In this document: positions 17,539 to 24,357 of the stretch, in pieces
Numbering within the stretch: position 1 is the first letter of the stretch
How the letters are laid out: every line of letters starts with the position of its first letter
NCBI GenBank assembly: GCA_964346185.1
Contig: CAYFTR010000020.1
Span: 1-27,909, forward strand
DNA: 27,909 bases
From: JAAYJS01 sp964346185
GTDB taxonomy: Bacteria; Bacillota; Clostridia; Eubacteriales; Eubacteriaceae
Direction of reading: 5' to 3'
The notes under the pieces: model-generated
The model's input: only the letters and a program-made list of their open reading frames with translations
Told to the model about the DNA's origin: nothing
Database searches by the model: none
Translations under genes and position numbers: made by a program

Positions 17539-18743
17539 AAAAACTAAAAAAAATACTGATAGTTTTTCTTTTGTTGTTTATCTTTGTAGCATACCGTTTT
17601 TTTACAGGCAGTGCAGATATGCAAGTGCAATGGGTTCGCAATATTGTCTATATGGCGGATGCTTCGAAAACGGCAATTACACGACTATTTAATATTAAGC
17701 CGGATTATATCGATAAAAAAACAATTCAAGCTGTCAACGACAAAAGTGACTACTTTGAATCACCCTACAGCGGTTATGCTGCCTTAGATGAAGAAGAACA
17801 ACAGGTGTACTTATATATTGCGGGTAAACTGCAAAACTTGGAAAATGAAATAGATGTTGCCCCTTACGATATGGCGGTACAACGGGTTATAAAAGTTTGC
17901 CAAGCCTTGGATATCGATTTTCCCGAGTTTTTCTGGTACGATGCCTACACTTATACCTATAATGAAAATAGCGGTATTATGAAAAATCTCACCTTTACCA
18001 TGAAGTACAGCACAGAGGATATTGCAAACAGGCAAAATGTTATTGACAATTATGTTAATAATATCATCGGTCAAATAACCGAAGATATGGATGACTACAC
18101 CCGTGTCAAGTTCGTGCATGACTACATCATTCGTAACACAGATTACGATTTAAACGCACCGGACAATCAGAATATTTGTTCGCTGATGATGGAGGGTAGG
18201 GCGGTATGTGCCGGCTACGCAAAAGCCATGACCTTCATCTTAAATAAAGCCGGCGTCGAAACCACAACCGTGTACGGTAAAACCGTTACCGGCGAAGCCC
18301 ATGCCTGGAATCTCGTTAAAATTGATGATCGCTACTACTATGTAGATACTACCTGGGACGACCCCAGTTATATCGGTGAAGAGGTACAGAAAGATTTTGT
18401 GGATTATACTTACTTTAACATTACGACTGACGACTTGTTACGTTCCCACGAAATTGATCAACGCCTTATTAACTATCCTGTATTTGAAAATACGGAGAAC
18501 GCTTATTATATAAGGGAAAACCGTTATTATGATATTGTAGCTGAAGGAGGTTCAGGTCGCTTTATTGATGATGTATATGAAGCTTTCCTTAATGGGGAAC
18601 AATATTCAAATTATAAATTTGCGGATATGGCTCAAAAAGATCAGGCATTAGAAGCCTTGGGAACATCCTATATCTTATATTCCACCTCCATTCGTTACTA
18701 TCAGAACGAATATCAACCGACTTTAGTCATATCTTTTTATTAA
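17532..18743 (+). CDS. Membrane-anchored transglutaminase-like protein
   Basis: Protein of 403 residues with one N-terminal membrane anchor (about 8-24, after MLKKLKK) and an outside domain of the transglutaminase-like superfamily (Transglut_core). The catalytic triad is complete: C226 in EGRAVCAGYAKAM, H257 in GEAHAWNLV and D272 in YYYVDTTWDDP. An extended helical region (about 75-200) precedes it and an uncharacterised segment of about 100 residues follows. Bacterial members act as proteases or cross-linking enzymes; the substrate is unknown. Its ATG overlaps the polC stop by 7 bp (ATGCTAA), so it is coupled to polC. No terminator is seen before the infC promoter, four bases after its stop. 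Confidence 0.85.
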   Translation: MLKKLKKILIVFLLLFIFVAYRFFTGSADMQVQWVRNIVYMADASKTAITRLFNIKPDYIDKKTIQAVNDKSDYFESPYSGYAALDEEEQQVYLYIAGKLQNLENEIDVAPYDMAVQRVIKVCQALDIDFPEFFWYDAYTYTYNENSGIMKNLTFTMKYSTEDIANRQNVIDNYVNNIIGQITEDMDDYTRVKFVHDYIIRNTDYDLNAPDNQNICSLMMEGRAVCAGYAKAMTFILNKAGVETTTVYGKTVTGEAHAWNLVKIDDRYYYVDTTWDDPSYIGEEVQKDFVDYTYFNITTDDLLRSHEIDQRLINYPVFENTENAYYIRENRYYDIVAEGGSGRFIDDVYEAFLNGEQYSNYKFADMAQKDQALEALGTSYILYSTSIRYYQNEYQPTLVISFY

Positions 18744-18747
18744 ACCC

Positions 18748-18776
18748 TTGACAAGTTGGTATTTATCTTATAAAAT
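18748..18776 (+). promoter_or_regulatory. Consensus sigma-A promoter for infC-rpmI-rplT
   Basis: Perfect -35 TTGACA (18748-18753), exact 17-bp spacer, and -10 TAAAAT (18771-18776). Transcription should begin near 18783, giving a leader of about 135 bases before infC. The best promoter match in the window, as expected for a ribosomal protein operon. Confidence 0.85.
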
Positions 18777-18782
18777 AGCTTA

Positions 18783-18887
18783 ATGTAAACAAAGTAGAGG
18801 ACTTCCTTTCACCTTGGTTCAACAGGATCGGGTTAATCATGAGATAGTATTATGATGCGGGTAGAGTCTTTCTACGCGCATTTTTTT
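18783..18887 (+). promoter_or_regulatory. Attenuator leader of infC operon (L20 leader-like)
   Basis: The leader can form two exclusive structures. Terminator: arms 18855-18865 and 18871-18881 followed by T7. Antiterminator: GTAGAGGACT (18794-18803) pairs with AGTCTTTCTAC (18865-18875), which uses up the 3' arm of the terminator. In Bacillus, ribosomal protein L20 binds the infC leader and causes early termination; position and design match, although I could not confirm the L20-binding motif by eye. Confidence 0.65.
18855..18887 (+). terminator. Attenuator terminator hairpin before infC
   Basis: ATGCGGGTAGA (18855-18865) pairs with TCTACGCGCAT (18871-18881) with one G/G mismatch, loop GTCTT, and is followed by seven T residues (18881-18887). 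It lies about 30 bases before the infC start. Confidence 0.85.
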
Positions 18888-18918
18888 AATGATAATAATT
18901 TTTTATAGGAGGTGTATT

Positions 18919-19440
18919 ATTATCGCAAAAGATTTCCAACACGAAACGAATGAAGCCATTAGGGATCGTGAACTTCGTGTCATTGGTGCAGACGGCAACA
19001 TGGTTGGAATAATGAGTCGACAGGAAGCGTTGGATTTAGCTTTTAAAAGTAATCTGGATTTAGTTAAAGTCTCACCCAATGCCAAGCCGCCGGTATGTAA
19101 AATACTGGACTACGGTAAATTTCGCTACGAAGAAATGCGTCGAGCTAAAGACGCCAAGAAAAACCAAAAAACGGTTGTGTTGAAAGAAATTCGTATGTCC
19201 GTCCGGGTGGAAGAACACGATATTATGGTTAAAGTTCGCAATTGCATCAAGTTTTTGGAGCAAGGAAATCGAGTAAAAGTCAGTATCCGTTTCAGAGGAA
19301 GAGAAATGGCTTATACGGAACAAGGTAAGCAAGTGCTATTGGATTTCGCAAAACGGGTAGAAGACCACGGAAATATTGAAAAACCACCAAAAATGGAAGG
19401 TAGAAACATGGTAATGTTTTTATCGCCCAGTAAGAATTGA
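18919..19440 (+). CDS. infC: Translation initiation factor IF-3
   Basis: Factor that binds the 30S subunit, keeps it apart from 50S and checks the start codon (about 173 residues). Conserved blocks are present: the N-terminal domain with NEAIRDRELRVIG, NAKPPVCKILDYGKFRYE, the linker, and the C-terminal domain with RFRGREMAYTEQGK and PKMEGRNMVMFLSP. The start is not ATG. The strong AGGAGGTG (18907-18914) can only serve ATT 18919 or ATC 18922, giving M-(I)-AKDF. The in-frame ATG at 18889 lies before the ribosome binding site, right after the attenuator T tract. A rare start codon is a known feature of infC by which IF-3 represses its own synthesis. First gene of infC-rpmI-rplT. Confidence 0.95.
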   Translation: MIAKDFQHETNEAIRDRELRVIGADGNMVGIMSRQEALDLAFKSNLDLVKVSPNAKPPVCKILDYGKFRYEEMRRAKDAKKNQKTVVLKEIRMSVRVEEHDIMVKVRNCIKFLEQGNRVKVSIRFRGREMAYTEQGKQVLLDFAKRVEDHGNIEKPPKMEGRNMVMFLSPSKN

Positions 19441-19475
19441 TTAAACGGCGCAATCTCGCCAAGATTGTCGTTTAA
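19441..19475 (+). repeat. Hairpin between infC and rpmI
   Basis: Outer arms TTAAACG (19441-19447) and CGTTTAA (19469-19475), inner arms CAATCT (19451-19456) and AGATTG (19462-19467), separated by a small internal loop. It begins right after the infC stop and lacks a T tract, so it more likely shapes translation or stability of rpmI-rplT mRNA than ends transcription. Confidence 0.6.
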
Positions 19476-19506
19476 AGATAATTTTCAAAAGAGAGGAGTA
19501 GAATTC

Positions 19507-19701
19507 ATGCCAAAAATGAAGTCTCATCGCGGAGCAGCAAAAAGATTTAAGGTAAAAAAATCTGGCCTGGTAAAACGGGCTAAAGCTTATAAAAGCCATA
19601 TTTTGACGAAAAAAAGTCAGAAAAGAAAAAGAAACTTAAGAAAATCCGATTATCTTGTCGAGTCGGATGCAAAAGTAGTTAGAAAGATGTTACTGAAATA
19701 G
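19507..19701 (+). CDS. rpmI: 50S ribosomal protein L35
   Basis: Small basic ribosomal protein of the large subunit (64 residues, the usual length). The N-terminus MPKMKSHRGAAKRFKVKKSG and the HILTKKSQKRKRNLRK segment are hallmarks. The ATG at 19507 follows GAGAGGAG (19492-19499); an upstream in-frame ATG at 19465 falls inside the preceding hairpin and is rejected. It is 19 bp from rplT and shares its control with infC. Confidence 0.97.
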   Translation: MPKMKSHRGAAKRFKVKKSGLVKRAKAYKSHILTKKSQKRKRNLRKSDYLVESDAKVVRKMLLK

Positions 19702-19720
19702 TTTAGCAAGGAGGATTTAA

Positions 19721-20077
19721 ATGGCCAGAATTAAAAAAGGTGTCAACGCCAATAAAAAACATAAAAAAATATTAAAACTTGCTAAAGGCTACTATGGAGC
19801 GAAAAGTAAGTTATTCAGACCTGCCAATGAAGCGGTTATGAGAGCTCTTAGAAGTTCTTACACCGGAAGAAAACTTAAAAAGAGAAACTACCGTCGCTTA
19901 TGGATTACACGTATCAATGCTGCGACCAGAATGCATAACTTAAGCTATAGCAAATTTATGCACGGCTTAAAATTAGCCAATGTAGAAGTTGACAGAAAAA
20001 TCTTAGCTGATTTGGCAATGAACGATGCCGGAGCATTTGAACAATTTGTTACAATTGCAAAAGAACAACTAAATTAA
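19721..20077 (+). CDS. rplT: 50S ribosomal protein L20
   Basis: 23S rRNA-binding assembly protein of the large subunit (118 residues, normal length). It starts MARIKKGVNANKKHKKILKL and contains GYYGAKSKLFRPANEAVMRA and RRLWITRINAATRMHNLSYS, all conserved. AAGGAGGA stands before the ATG. In many bacteria L20 also represses its own operon by binding the mRNA, which fits the attenuator leader upstream of infC. Last gene of its operon; a large terminator follows. Confidence 0.97.
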   Translation: MARIKKGVNANKKHKKILKLAKGYYGAKSKLFRPANEAVMRALRSSYTGRKLKKRNYRRLWITRINAATRMHNLSYSKFMHGLKLANVEVDRKILADLAMNDAGAFEQFVTIAKEQLN

Positions 20078-20092
20078 GAATAAAAGCAGTGT

Positions 20093-20160
20093 CTCTAAGC
20101 GGCTGACCGAAAAGGATGTAAATCGATCGGCAGAAACTTAAAGATGCTGTTTTCTTTTTT
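20093..20160 (+). terminator. Large two-part terminator after rplT
   Basis: Outer arms about 20096-20110 and 20136-20149 (GCAG...CTAAG with CTTAA...GCTG, with wobble pairs and a mismatch) enclose an inner hairpin (CTGACCGA with TCGATCGGCAG, about 20103-20133). TTTTCTTTTTT follows (20150-20160). Longer than a usual terminator. It lies before the ktr promoter, so it ends the infC operon. Confidence 0.65.
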
Positions 20161-20167
20161 GTAAGTC

Positions 20168-20195
20168 TTGAACTTGACAATAATAAGCATATAAT
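20168..20195 (+). promoter_or_regulatory. Probable promoter for ktrB-ktrA operon
   Basis: -35 TTGAAC (20168-20173), 16-bp spacer, perfect -10 TATAAT (20190-20195). A TTGACA at 20174 is too close to the -10 (10 bp) to serve. Start would be near 20202, leaving about 50 bases of leader, too short for a c-di-AMP riboswitch. Confidence 0.6.
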
Positions 20196-20252
20196 AGAAG
20201 CGAATTGGTCATTAGGAGTATATTAATTAAGCAGTAAGGAGATGAATAACGA

Positions 20253-21620
20253 TTGAAGACGGTAGCAGTGGTTCCGTTTTTAAAAAACAGAAGGCCGTCG
20301 GAAATATTGGTGACCGGTTTTGCTTTAACTATATTGATCGGTACCTTTCTTTTAATGTTACCTCTATCTTCCGTAGAGGGCAACAGGACAAACTTTTTAA
20401 CAGCTTTGTTTACGGCAACATCTTCCGTTTGTGTGACCGGACTTATCGTTGTGGATACGGGAACCTACTGGTCCTTATTCGGACAAACGGTTATTATTTT
20501 ACTAATTCAAATCGGTGGACTGGGCTTCATGTCCCTGATGACCGTGTTCTTTATTTTTTCCGGAAGGACCATTACCATTCGAGAACGTTTAATTCTACAA
20601 TCATCAGTTAATCGAAATAAATTGCAAGGTGTCGTAAAATACGTTCAATATATGTTGGCTTCTACTTTAATTATTGAAACCCTTGGCGGTTTGTTGTTTT
20701 CTATCGTATTTATTCCGGAGTTCGGGTTACTGAAAGGCATTTATTTCGGTTTTTGGCATTCTATTTCGTCTTATTGTAATGCAGGCTTTGATTTAATCGG
20801 TCAATACAGAAGCTTTACCCCTTATACGGAAAATACCGTTATTACTATTACCGCTTGCGCCCTTATTGTGTTGGGTGGATTGGGCTTTTCCGTAACAAAC
20901 GAAATCATCCATTATAAAAGAGGAAAGCACTTAAGTATTCATACTAAAATTGTTTTGGTGTCAACGATTATTTTGTTGGTTTCTGGGGCACTTTTTATAC
21001 TTATATGTGAGTATCATAACTCCGAAACTTTGGGGTCTTTATCGATGAAAGGAAAAGTATACGCCTCTATTTATCAATCCGTTACGACGAGAACGGCAGG
21101 TTCCAACACCATCGACCAAACCGCCCTGACCAAACCCGCTTTATTCGTATCCATGCTGTTAATGTTTGTCGGAGGCTCTCCGGGTTCTACGGCCGGCGGT
21201 GTCAAGACGACGACCGTTGCGACGATGTTTTTAAATTTTAAAGCCAATTTGACCGGTGCTCGAGATGTCACCATATTTAAAAGACGATTATCGGTATCGG
21301 CACTACAAATAGCCGCCGCCTTATTTTTTATCGGTGTTTTAATCAATGCAACGGTAAGTATGGTTTTAATGGTTGCGGAGCCAAATATCCCGATGGAATA
21401 TCTGTTATTTGAAGTTTTTTCGGCTTATTCTACAGTCGGATTGACCTGTAATGTGACATCGACTTTAAGTGATATGTCTAAATATATGTTAATTTTTACA
21501 ATGTTTGCCGGTAGAGTTGGTCCGTTAACCGTGGCTTATGTCTTAACGAGAAAAGGACAATCGGATATCAGCTTGAAGGGACACTATCGTTTACCGGAAG
21601 AAAATATTTTATTGGGATAG
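20253..21620 (+). CDS. ktrB: Potassium uptake channel subunit, TrkH/KtrB family
   Basis: Membrane subunit of a Ktr/Trk potassium uptake system (455 residues, typical of KtrB). It has the four pore-loop repeats of the superfamily: TSSVCVTGL (about 56-64), SYCNAGFDL, TTRTAGSNT, and YSTVGLTCN, each with the filter glycine, with paired membrane helices around them. The start is TTG: TAAGGAG (20235-20241) precedes it by about 11 bases and an in-frame TAA at 20247 rules out any start further up. The regulatory subunit gene follows 9 bp later. Ion may be K+ with Na+ coupling, as in Ktr systems. Confidence 0.93.
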   Translation: MKTVAVVPFLKNRRPSEILVTGFALTILIGTFLLMLPLSSVEGNRTNFLTALFTATSSVCVTGLIVVDTGTYWSLFGQTVIILLIQIGGLGFMSLMTVFFIFSGRTITIRERLILQSSVNRNKLQGVVKYVQYMLASTLIIETLGGLLFSIVFIPEFGLLKGIYFGFWHSISSYCNAGFDLIGQYRSFTPYTENTVITITACALIVLGGLGFSVTNEIIHYKRGKHLSIHTKIVLVSTIILLVSGALFILICEYHNSETLGSLSMKGKVYASIYQSVTTRTAGSNTIDQTALTKPALFVSMLLMFVGGSPGSTAGGVKTTTVATMFLNFKANLTGARDVTIFKRRLSVSALQIAAALFFIGVLINATVSMVLMVAEPNIPMEYLLFEVFSAYSTVGLTCNVTSTLSDMSKYMLIFTMFAGRVGPLTVAYVLTRKGQSDISLKGHYRLPEENILLG

Positions 21621-21629
21621 GAGAAAACC

Positions 21630-22301
21630 TTGAAGCAGAAACAATTTGCCGTTTTAGGCTTGGGAAGATTCGGAACAGGTTTGGCACGAACGCTTGCCGC
21701 TTTAGGCGCGGAAGTGATTGCCGTTGATCTTAATGAAGACAAAGTACGGGATATTGCGCAGGATGTGTCCTTTGCGGTGCAAGCCGATATCACCGATTTA
21801 CATGCCCTACAATCAATAGGCGTTCAAAATGTCGATGTGGCAGTCATTGCAACAACAGCAGATTTTAATGCCGGCATTATGGGTGTGTTAAATGTTCAGG
21901 AGTTGGGTATTCAAGAAGTCTATGCAAAAACTTCCAACGAACAACATCGTAAAGTAATGCATCGTCTGGGTGTTACACGGGTATTTTCTCCTGAGGAAGA
22001 TATGGGTGAAAGGGTCGGCTATCATCTGATGACCGGCGGTATCTTTGAAACACTCGCTTTGGATACCGAACATTCTATTGTCGATATCAATCCGCTAGAT
22101 AGTTGGATAGGTAAGTCTTTAGAAGAATTGAATATCAGAAAGCACTACGGTTTTAATATCATTGCCATTCAAAACGGTGATATGCTTAACGTATCACCTT
22201 TTGCAAAGGATGTAATTCGAAAAAATGATAAGCTAATTATCATTTGTGACAATGAAACTCTGGCAAAATTTAAAATAAAAGCGGCAAAAGAATCAGAATG
22301 A
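21630..22301 (+). CDS. ktrA: Potassium uptake regulatory subunit, TrkA/KtrA family
   Basis: Cytoplasmic ring-forming gating subunit of the potassium channel (223 residues, typical of KtrA). RCK_N Rossmann domain: V-L-G-L-G-R-F-G-T-G (about 8-17), the nucleotide-ribose Asp in AVDLNEDK (about 34-41), then IATTADFNAG. The TrkA_C domain spans about 135-220 and in relatives can bind c-di-AMP. The start is TTG with AGGAG 8 bp upstream, as for ktrB. Its stop overlaps the next ATG (ATGA). Operon with ktrB is clear. Confidence 0.94.
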   Translation: MKQKQFAVLGLGRFGTGLARTLAALGAEVIAVDLNEDKVRDIAQDVSFAVQADITDLHALQSIGVQNVDVAVIATTADFNAGIMGVLNVQELGIQEVYAKTSNEQHRKVMHRLGVTRVFSPEEDMGERVGYHLMTGGIFETLALDTEHSIVDINPLDSWIGKSLEELNIRKHYGFNIIAIQNGDMLNVSPFAKDVIRKNDKLIIICDNETLAKFKIKAAKESE

Positions 22302-23116
22302 AAATTTTATCCGGTAAAAATCCTATAATAAAAATTTATGCATCGCTTAATCGTAAAAAGAGACGGGAAGAAACCGGTCTGATGCGTTTTGAAGGGCAAA
22401 CACTGTTAGAAGAGGCCTTAAAATTTCAATTGCCGATAGAAGCTGTTGTCGTCAGGGACGGATGGTATGAAAAAAATAATTTTTGCGGAAGCATTAATTA
22501 TAGCCTACTTAAGGAAAGAGATGTAGCTATATATGGGCTGACCGATAGAGATTATCAAAAACTTTCCGGACTCAGAACACCGGAGGGGATTATGGTAATA
22601 GCCCGTTTCCAGGAATTACCCGAAACAAACCACCGTATGACGGTTGTATTGGAAGATGTACAGGATCCGGGCAATGTAGGTACCATTATTCGAACGGCGG
22701 ACGCGGCAGGTGCTACGCAAATCATCTATACTGCAAAAACGGCAGATCCTTACAACGAAAAAGTAATTCGCGCATCGATGGGCTCCGTCTTTCATTTACA
22801 CATCCAAAAAACAGAAGATGTAACAAATTGTTTATCCCGAAAGAAAAAGGCGGGTACACTTGTTTTCGGAGCGTCCCTTAACGGTCAAGCCTACGATTTT
22901 AAAAAAGAGCTGGCTTCCGATAAAGAGAAACCTTGGGTTTTAGTTGTCGGTAACGAGTCGCAAGGATTAAGCCCTTCAACGGAAGCCTTAAGTGATTATC
23001 TATACAAAATTTCCATGTATGGTTATGCCGAATCATTGAATGTTTCGGTAGCAACTGGTATAATACTATTTGAATTGGCAAAAATAAAAAATAGCGATGA
23101 AGGAAATCAGTCATAA
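22298..23116 (+). CDS. TrmH/SpoU-family RNA 2'-O-methyltransferase
   Basis: SAM-dependent rRNA or tRNA ribose methyltransferase of the SPOUT class (272 residues). It has an N-terminal substrate-binding domain of about 100 residues, then the SpoU motifs: motif 1 LEDVQDPGNVGTIIRTADA (about 124-142), motif 2 LVVGNESQGLS (about 213-223) and motif 3 MYGYAESLNVSVATGIILFE (knot, SAM site). The ATG overlaps the ktrA stop by 4 bp with no Shine-Dalgarno of its own, so translation is coupled. Members lie just upstream of pheST in many Bacillota, often called YsgA or TsnR-like; the target nucleotide is unknown. Its 3' end contains the promoter for pheST. Confidence 0.92.
   Translation: MKILSGKNPIIKIYASLNRKKRREETGLMRFEGQTLLEEALKFQLPIEAVVVRDGWYEKNNFCGSINYSLLKERDVAIYGLTDRDYQKLSGLRTPEGIMVIARFQELPETNHRMTVVLEDVQDPGNVGTIIRTADAAGATQIIYTAKTADPYNEKVIRASMGSVFHLHIQKTEDVTNCLSRKKKAGTLVFGASLNGQAYDFKKELASDKEKPWVLVVGNESQGLSPSTEALSDYLYKISMYGYAESLNVSVATGIILFELAKIKNSDEGNQS
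23036..23064 (+). promoter_or_regulatory. Promoter for T-box-pheST, inside methyltransferase gene
   Basis: -35 TTGAAT (23036-23041), 17-bp spacer, -10 TATAAT (23059-23064) preceded by TGG, an extended -10. It lies in the coding 3' end of the upstream gene and would start RNA near 23071, about 55 bases before the T-box stem I. Confidence 0.65.
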
Positions 23117-23127
23117 ATCCACCCGAT

Positions 23128-23306
23128 AAAGAGAGAGAATGGTCGGTGAAAATTCTTTCGGCATTTTATGGTTTTTCGTTCCTGAGCTGTCACCGTGAAC
23201 TCTTAGTAGCGGTGAACGTTACGCGACGTTATGCGGGAGCGATTATCCCTTTCGGGTAATAACAAAGGTGGTACCACGATGATTCGTCCTTTATGGACGA
23301 TTTTTT
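23128..23306 (+). promoter_or_regulatory. T-box leader controlling pheST
   Basis: tRNA-sensing attenuator. Stem I base: AAGAG (23129-23133) with CTCTT (23200-23204) and CGGTGA (23144-23149) with TCACCG (23190-23195). Stem III: ATTATCCC with GGGTAAT (about 23242-23260). Antiterminator: AAAGG (23264-23268), 7-base bulge TGGTACC, ACGA/TCGT helix, CCTTT (23288-23292). The UGGU bulge pairs with the tRNA acceptor end, and U fits the A discriminator of tRNA-Phe. The specifier should be UUC; TTC at 23175 or 23179 are candidates but I could not place it with certainty. Confidence 0.93.
23284..23306 (+). terminator. T-box terminator hairpin
   Basis: TCGTCC (23284-23289) pairs with GGACGA (23295-23300), followed by six T residues. 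The 5' arm is shared with the T-box antiterminator, so only one can form. Confidence 0.88.
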
Positions 23307-23329
23307 ATTATAAGATACTAGGAGAAGGT

Positions 23330-24346
23330 ATGCAAAAACAGTTAAATGATATAAGAGACGGGTTCTTAAAAAGTGTTGAAACGATTAAAACGTTACAAGA
23401 ACTGGAAACCGTACGGGTTCGGTATTTAGGTAAAAAGGGAGAATTAACTTTAGCTTTGAAAGGTATGGGAAAATTGTCTCCGGAAGAAAGGCCGACCGTC
23501 GGTAAACTGGCCAATGTGATTCGATCGGAAATCGAAAATACCATTCAAGATAAAAAAACTTGGTTGGAAGAACAAAAGATAGAAGCGGAAATTCAAAGTG
23601 AAAAGTTGGATATCACCTTGCCCGGTCGTATGCCGGAGCGGGGTCATAGACATCCTCTCAATCTCGTTATGTCGGATTTGGAAAAGATATTTATCGGTAT
23701 GGGCTTTACCATCGAAGAAGGTCCGGAAATTGAATGGAGCGAATACAATTTCGACCATTTAAATATGCCGGCGGAACATTCTTCCAGAGATTTACAGGAA
23801 ACTTTTTACTACACGAAAGATATTGTTCTACGTACTCAAACATCTCCGGTACAAGTTCGTGTGATGGAAAATAACAAACCACCGCTTAGAATTATATCTC
23901 CCGGACGGGTTTATCGTAGTGATGAAGTCGATGCGACCCATTCGCCGGTTTTCCATCAAATGGAGGGTTTAGTTATCGATAAAAACATCACCATGTCGGA
24001 TTTAAAGGGAACTTTAAGTTTATTTGCTCAAAAACTTTTCGGAAGTTCCGTAAAGACAAGATTTCGTCCCCATCAATTTTATTTTACCGAACCTTCCGCT
24101 GAAATGGATGTTTCCTGTTTTAAATGCGGTGGTGTCGGCTGTCGTGTTTGCGGAAGCGGATGGATCGAGTTATTAGGTTGCGGGATGGTACACCCTAATG
24201 TATTACGTCATTGCGATATCGATCCAACGGTATATAGCGGCTTTGCCTTCGGTATGGGGTTGGAGCGGGTCGCCATGACAAAGTACGAAATTAACGATTT
24301 ACGATTATTATTTGAAAACGACAAGCGTTTCTTGGAGCAATTTTAA
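23330..24346 (+). CDS. pheS: Phenylalanine-tRNA ligase alpha subunit
   Basis: Catalytic subunit of the heterotetrameric class II synthetase that charges tRNA-Phe (338 residues, normal length). N-terminal coiled-coil arm (about 1-90), then class II motif 2 region RVYRSDEVDATHSPVFHQMEG, FRPHQFYFTEPSAEMD, a cysteine-rich CFKCGGVGCRVC insert and motif 3 GFAFGMGLERVAM. The start at 23330 has TAGGAGAAGG just upstream. An in-frame ATG at 23231 would read through the T-box and is wrong. pheT follows after 11 bp; expression is governed by the T-box. Confidence 0.97.
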   Translation: MQKQLNDIRDGFLKSVETIKTLQELETVRVRYLGKKGELTLALKGMGKLSPEERPTVGKLANVIRSEIENTIQDKKTWLEEQKIEAEIQSEKLDITLPGRMPERGHRHPLNLVMSDLEKIFIGMGFTIEEGPEIEWSEYNFDHLNMPAEHSSRDLQETFYYTKDIVLRTQTSPVQVRVMENNKPPLRIISPGRVYRSDEVDATHSPVFHQMEGLVIDKNITMSDLKGTLSLFAQKLFGSSVKTRFRPHQFYFTEPSAEMDVSCFKCGGVGCRVCGSGWIELLGCGMVHPNVLRHCDIDPTVYSGFAFGMGLERVAMTKYEINDLRLLFENDKRFLEQF

Positions 24347-24357
24347 CGGAGGATTAG

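Noticed and set aside
20100..20252. c-di-AMP (ydaO-type) riboswitch upstream of ktrB
   Set aside because: Such switches often control ktrAB, but the structure here lies before the ktr promoter and ends in a T tract, and the ktr leader is only about 50 bases.
23231..23329. In-frame ATG at 23231 as pheS start
   Set aside because: The extension is the translated T-box and terminator; the real start at 23330 has TAGGAGAAGG just before it.
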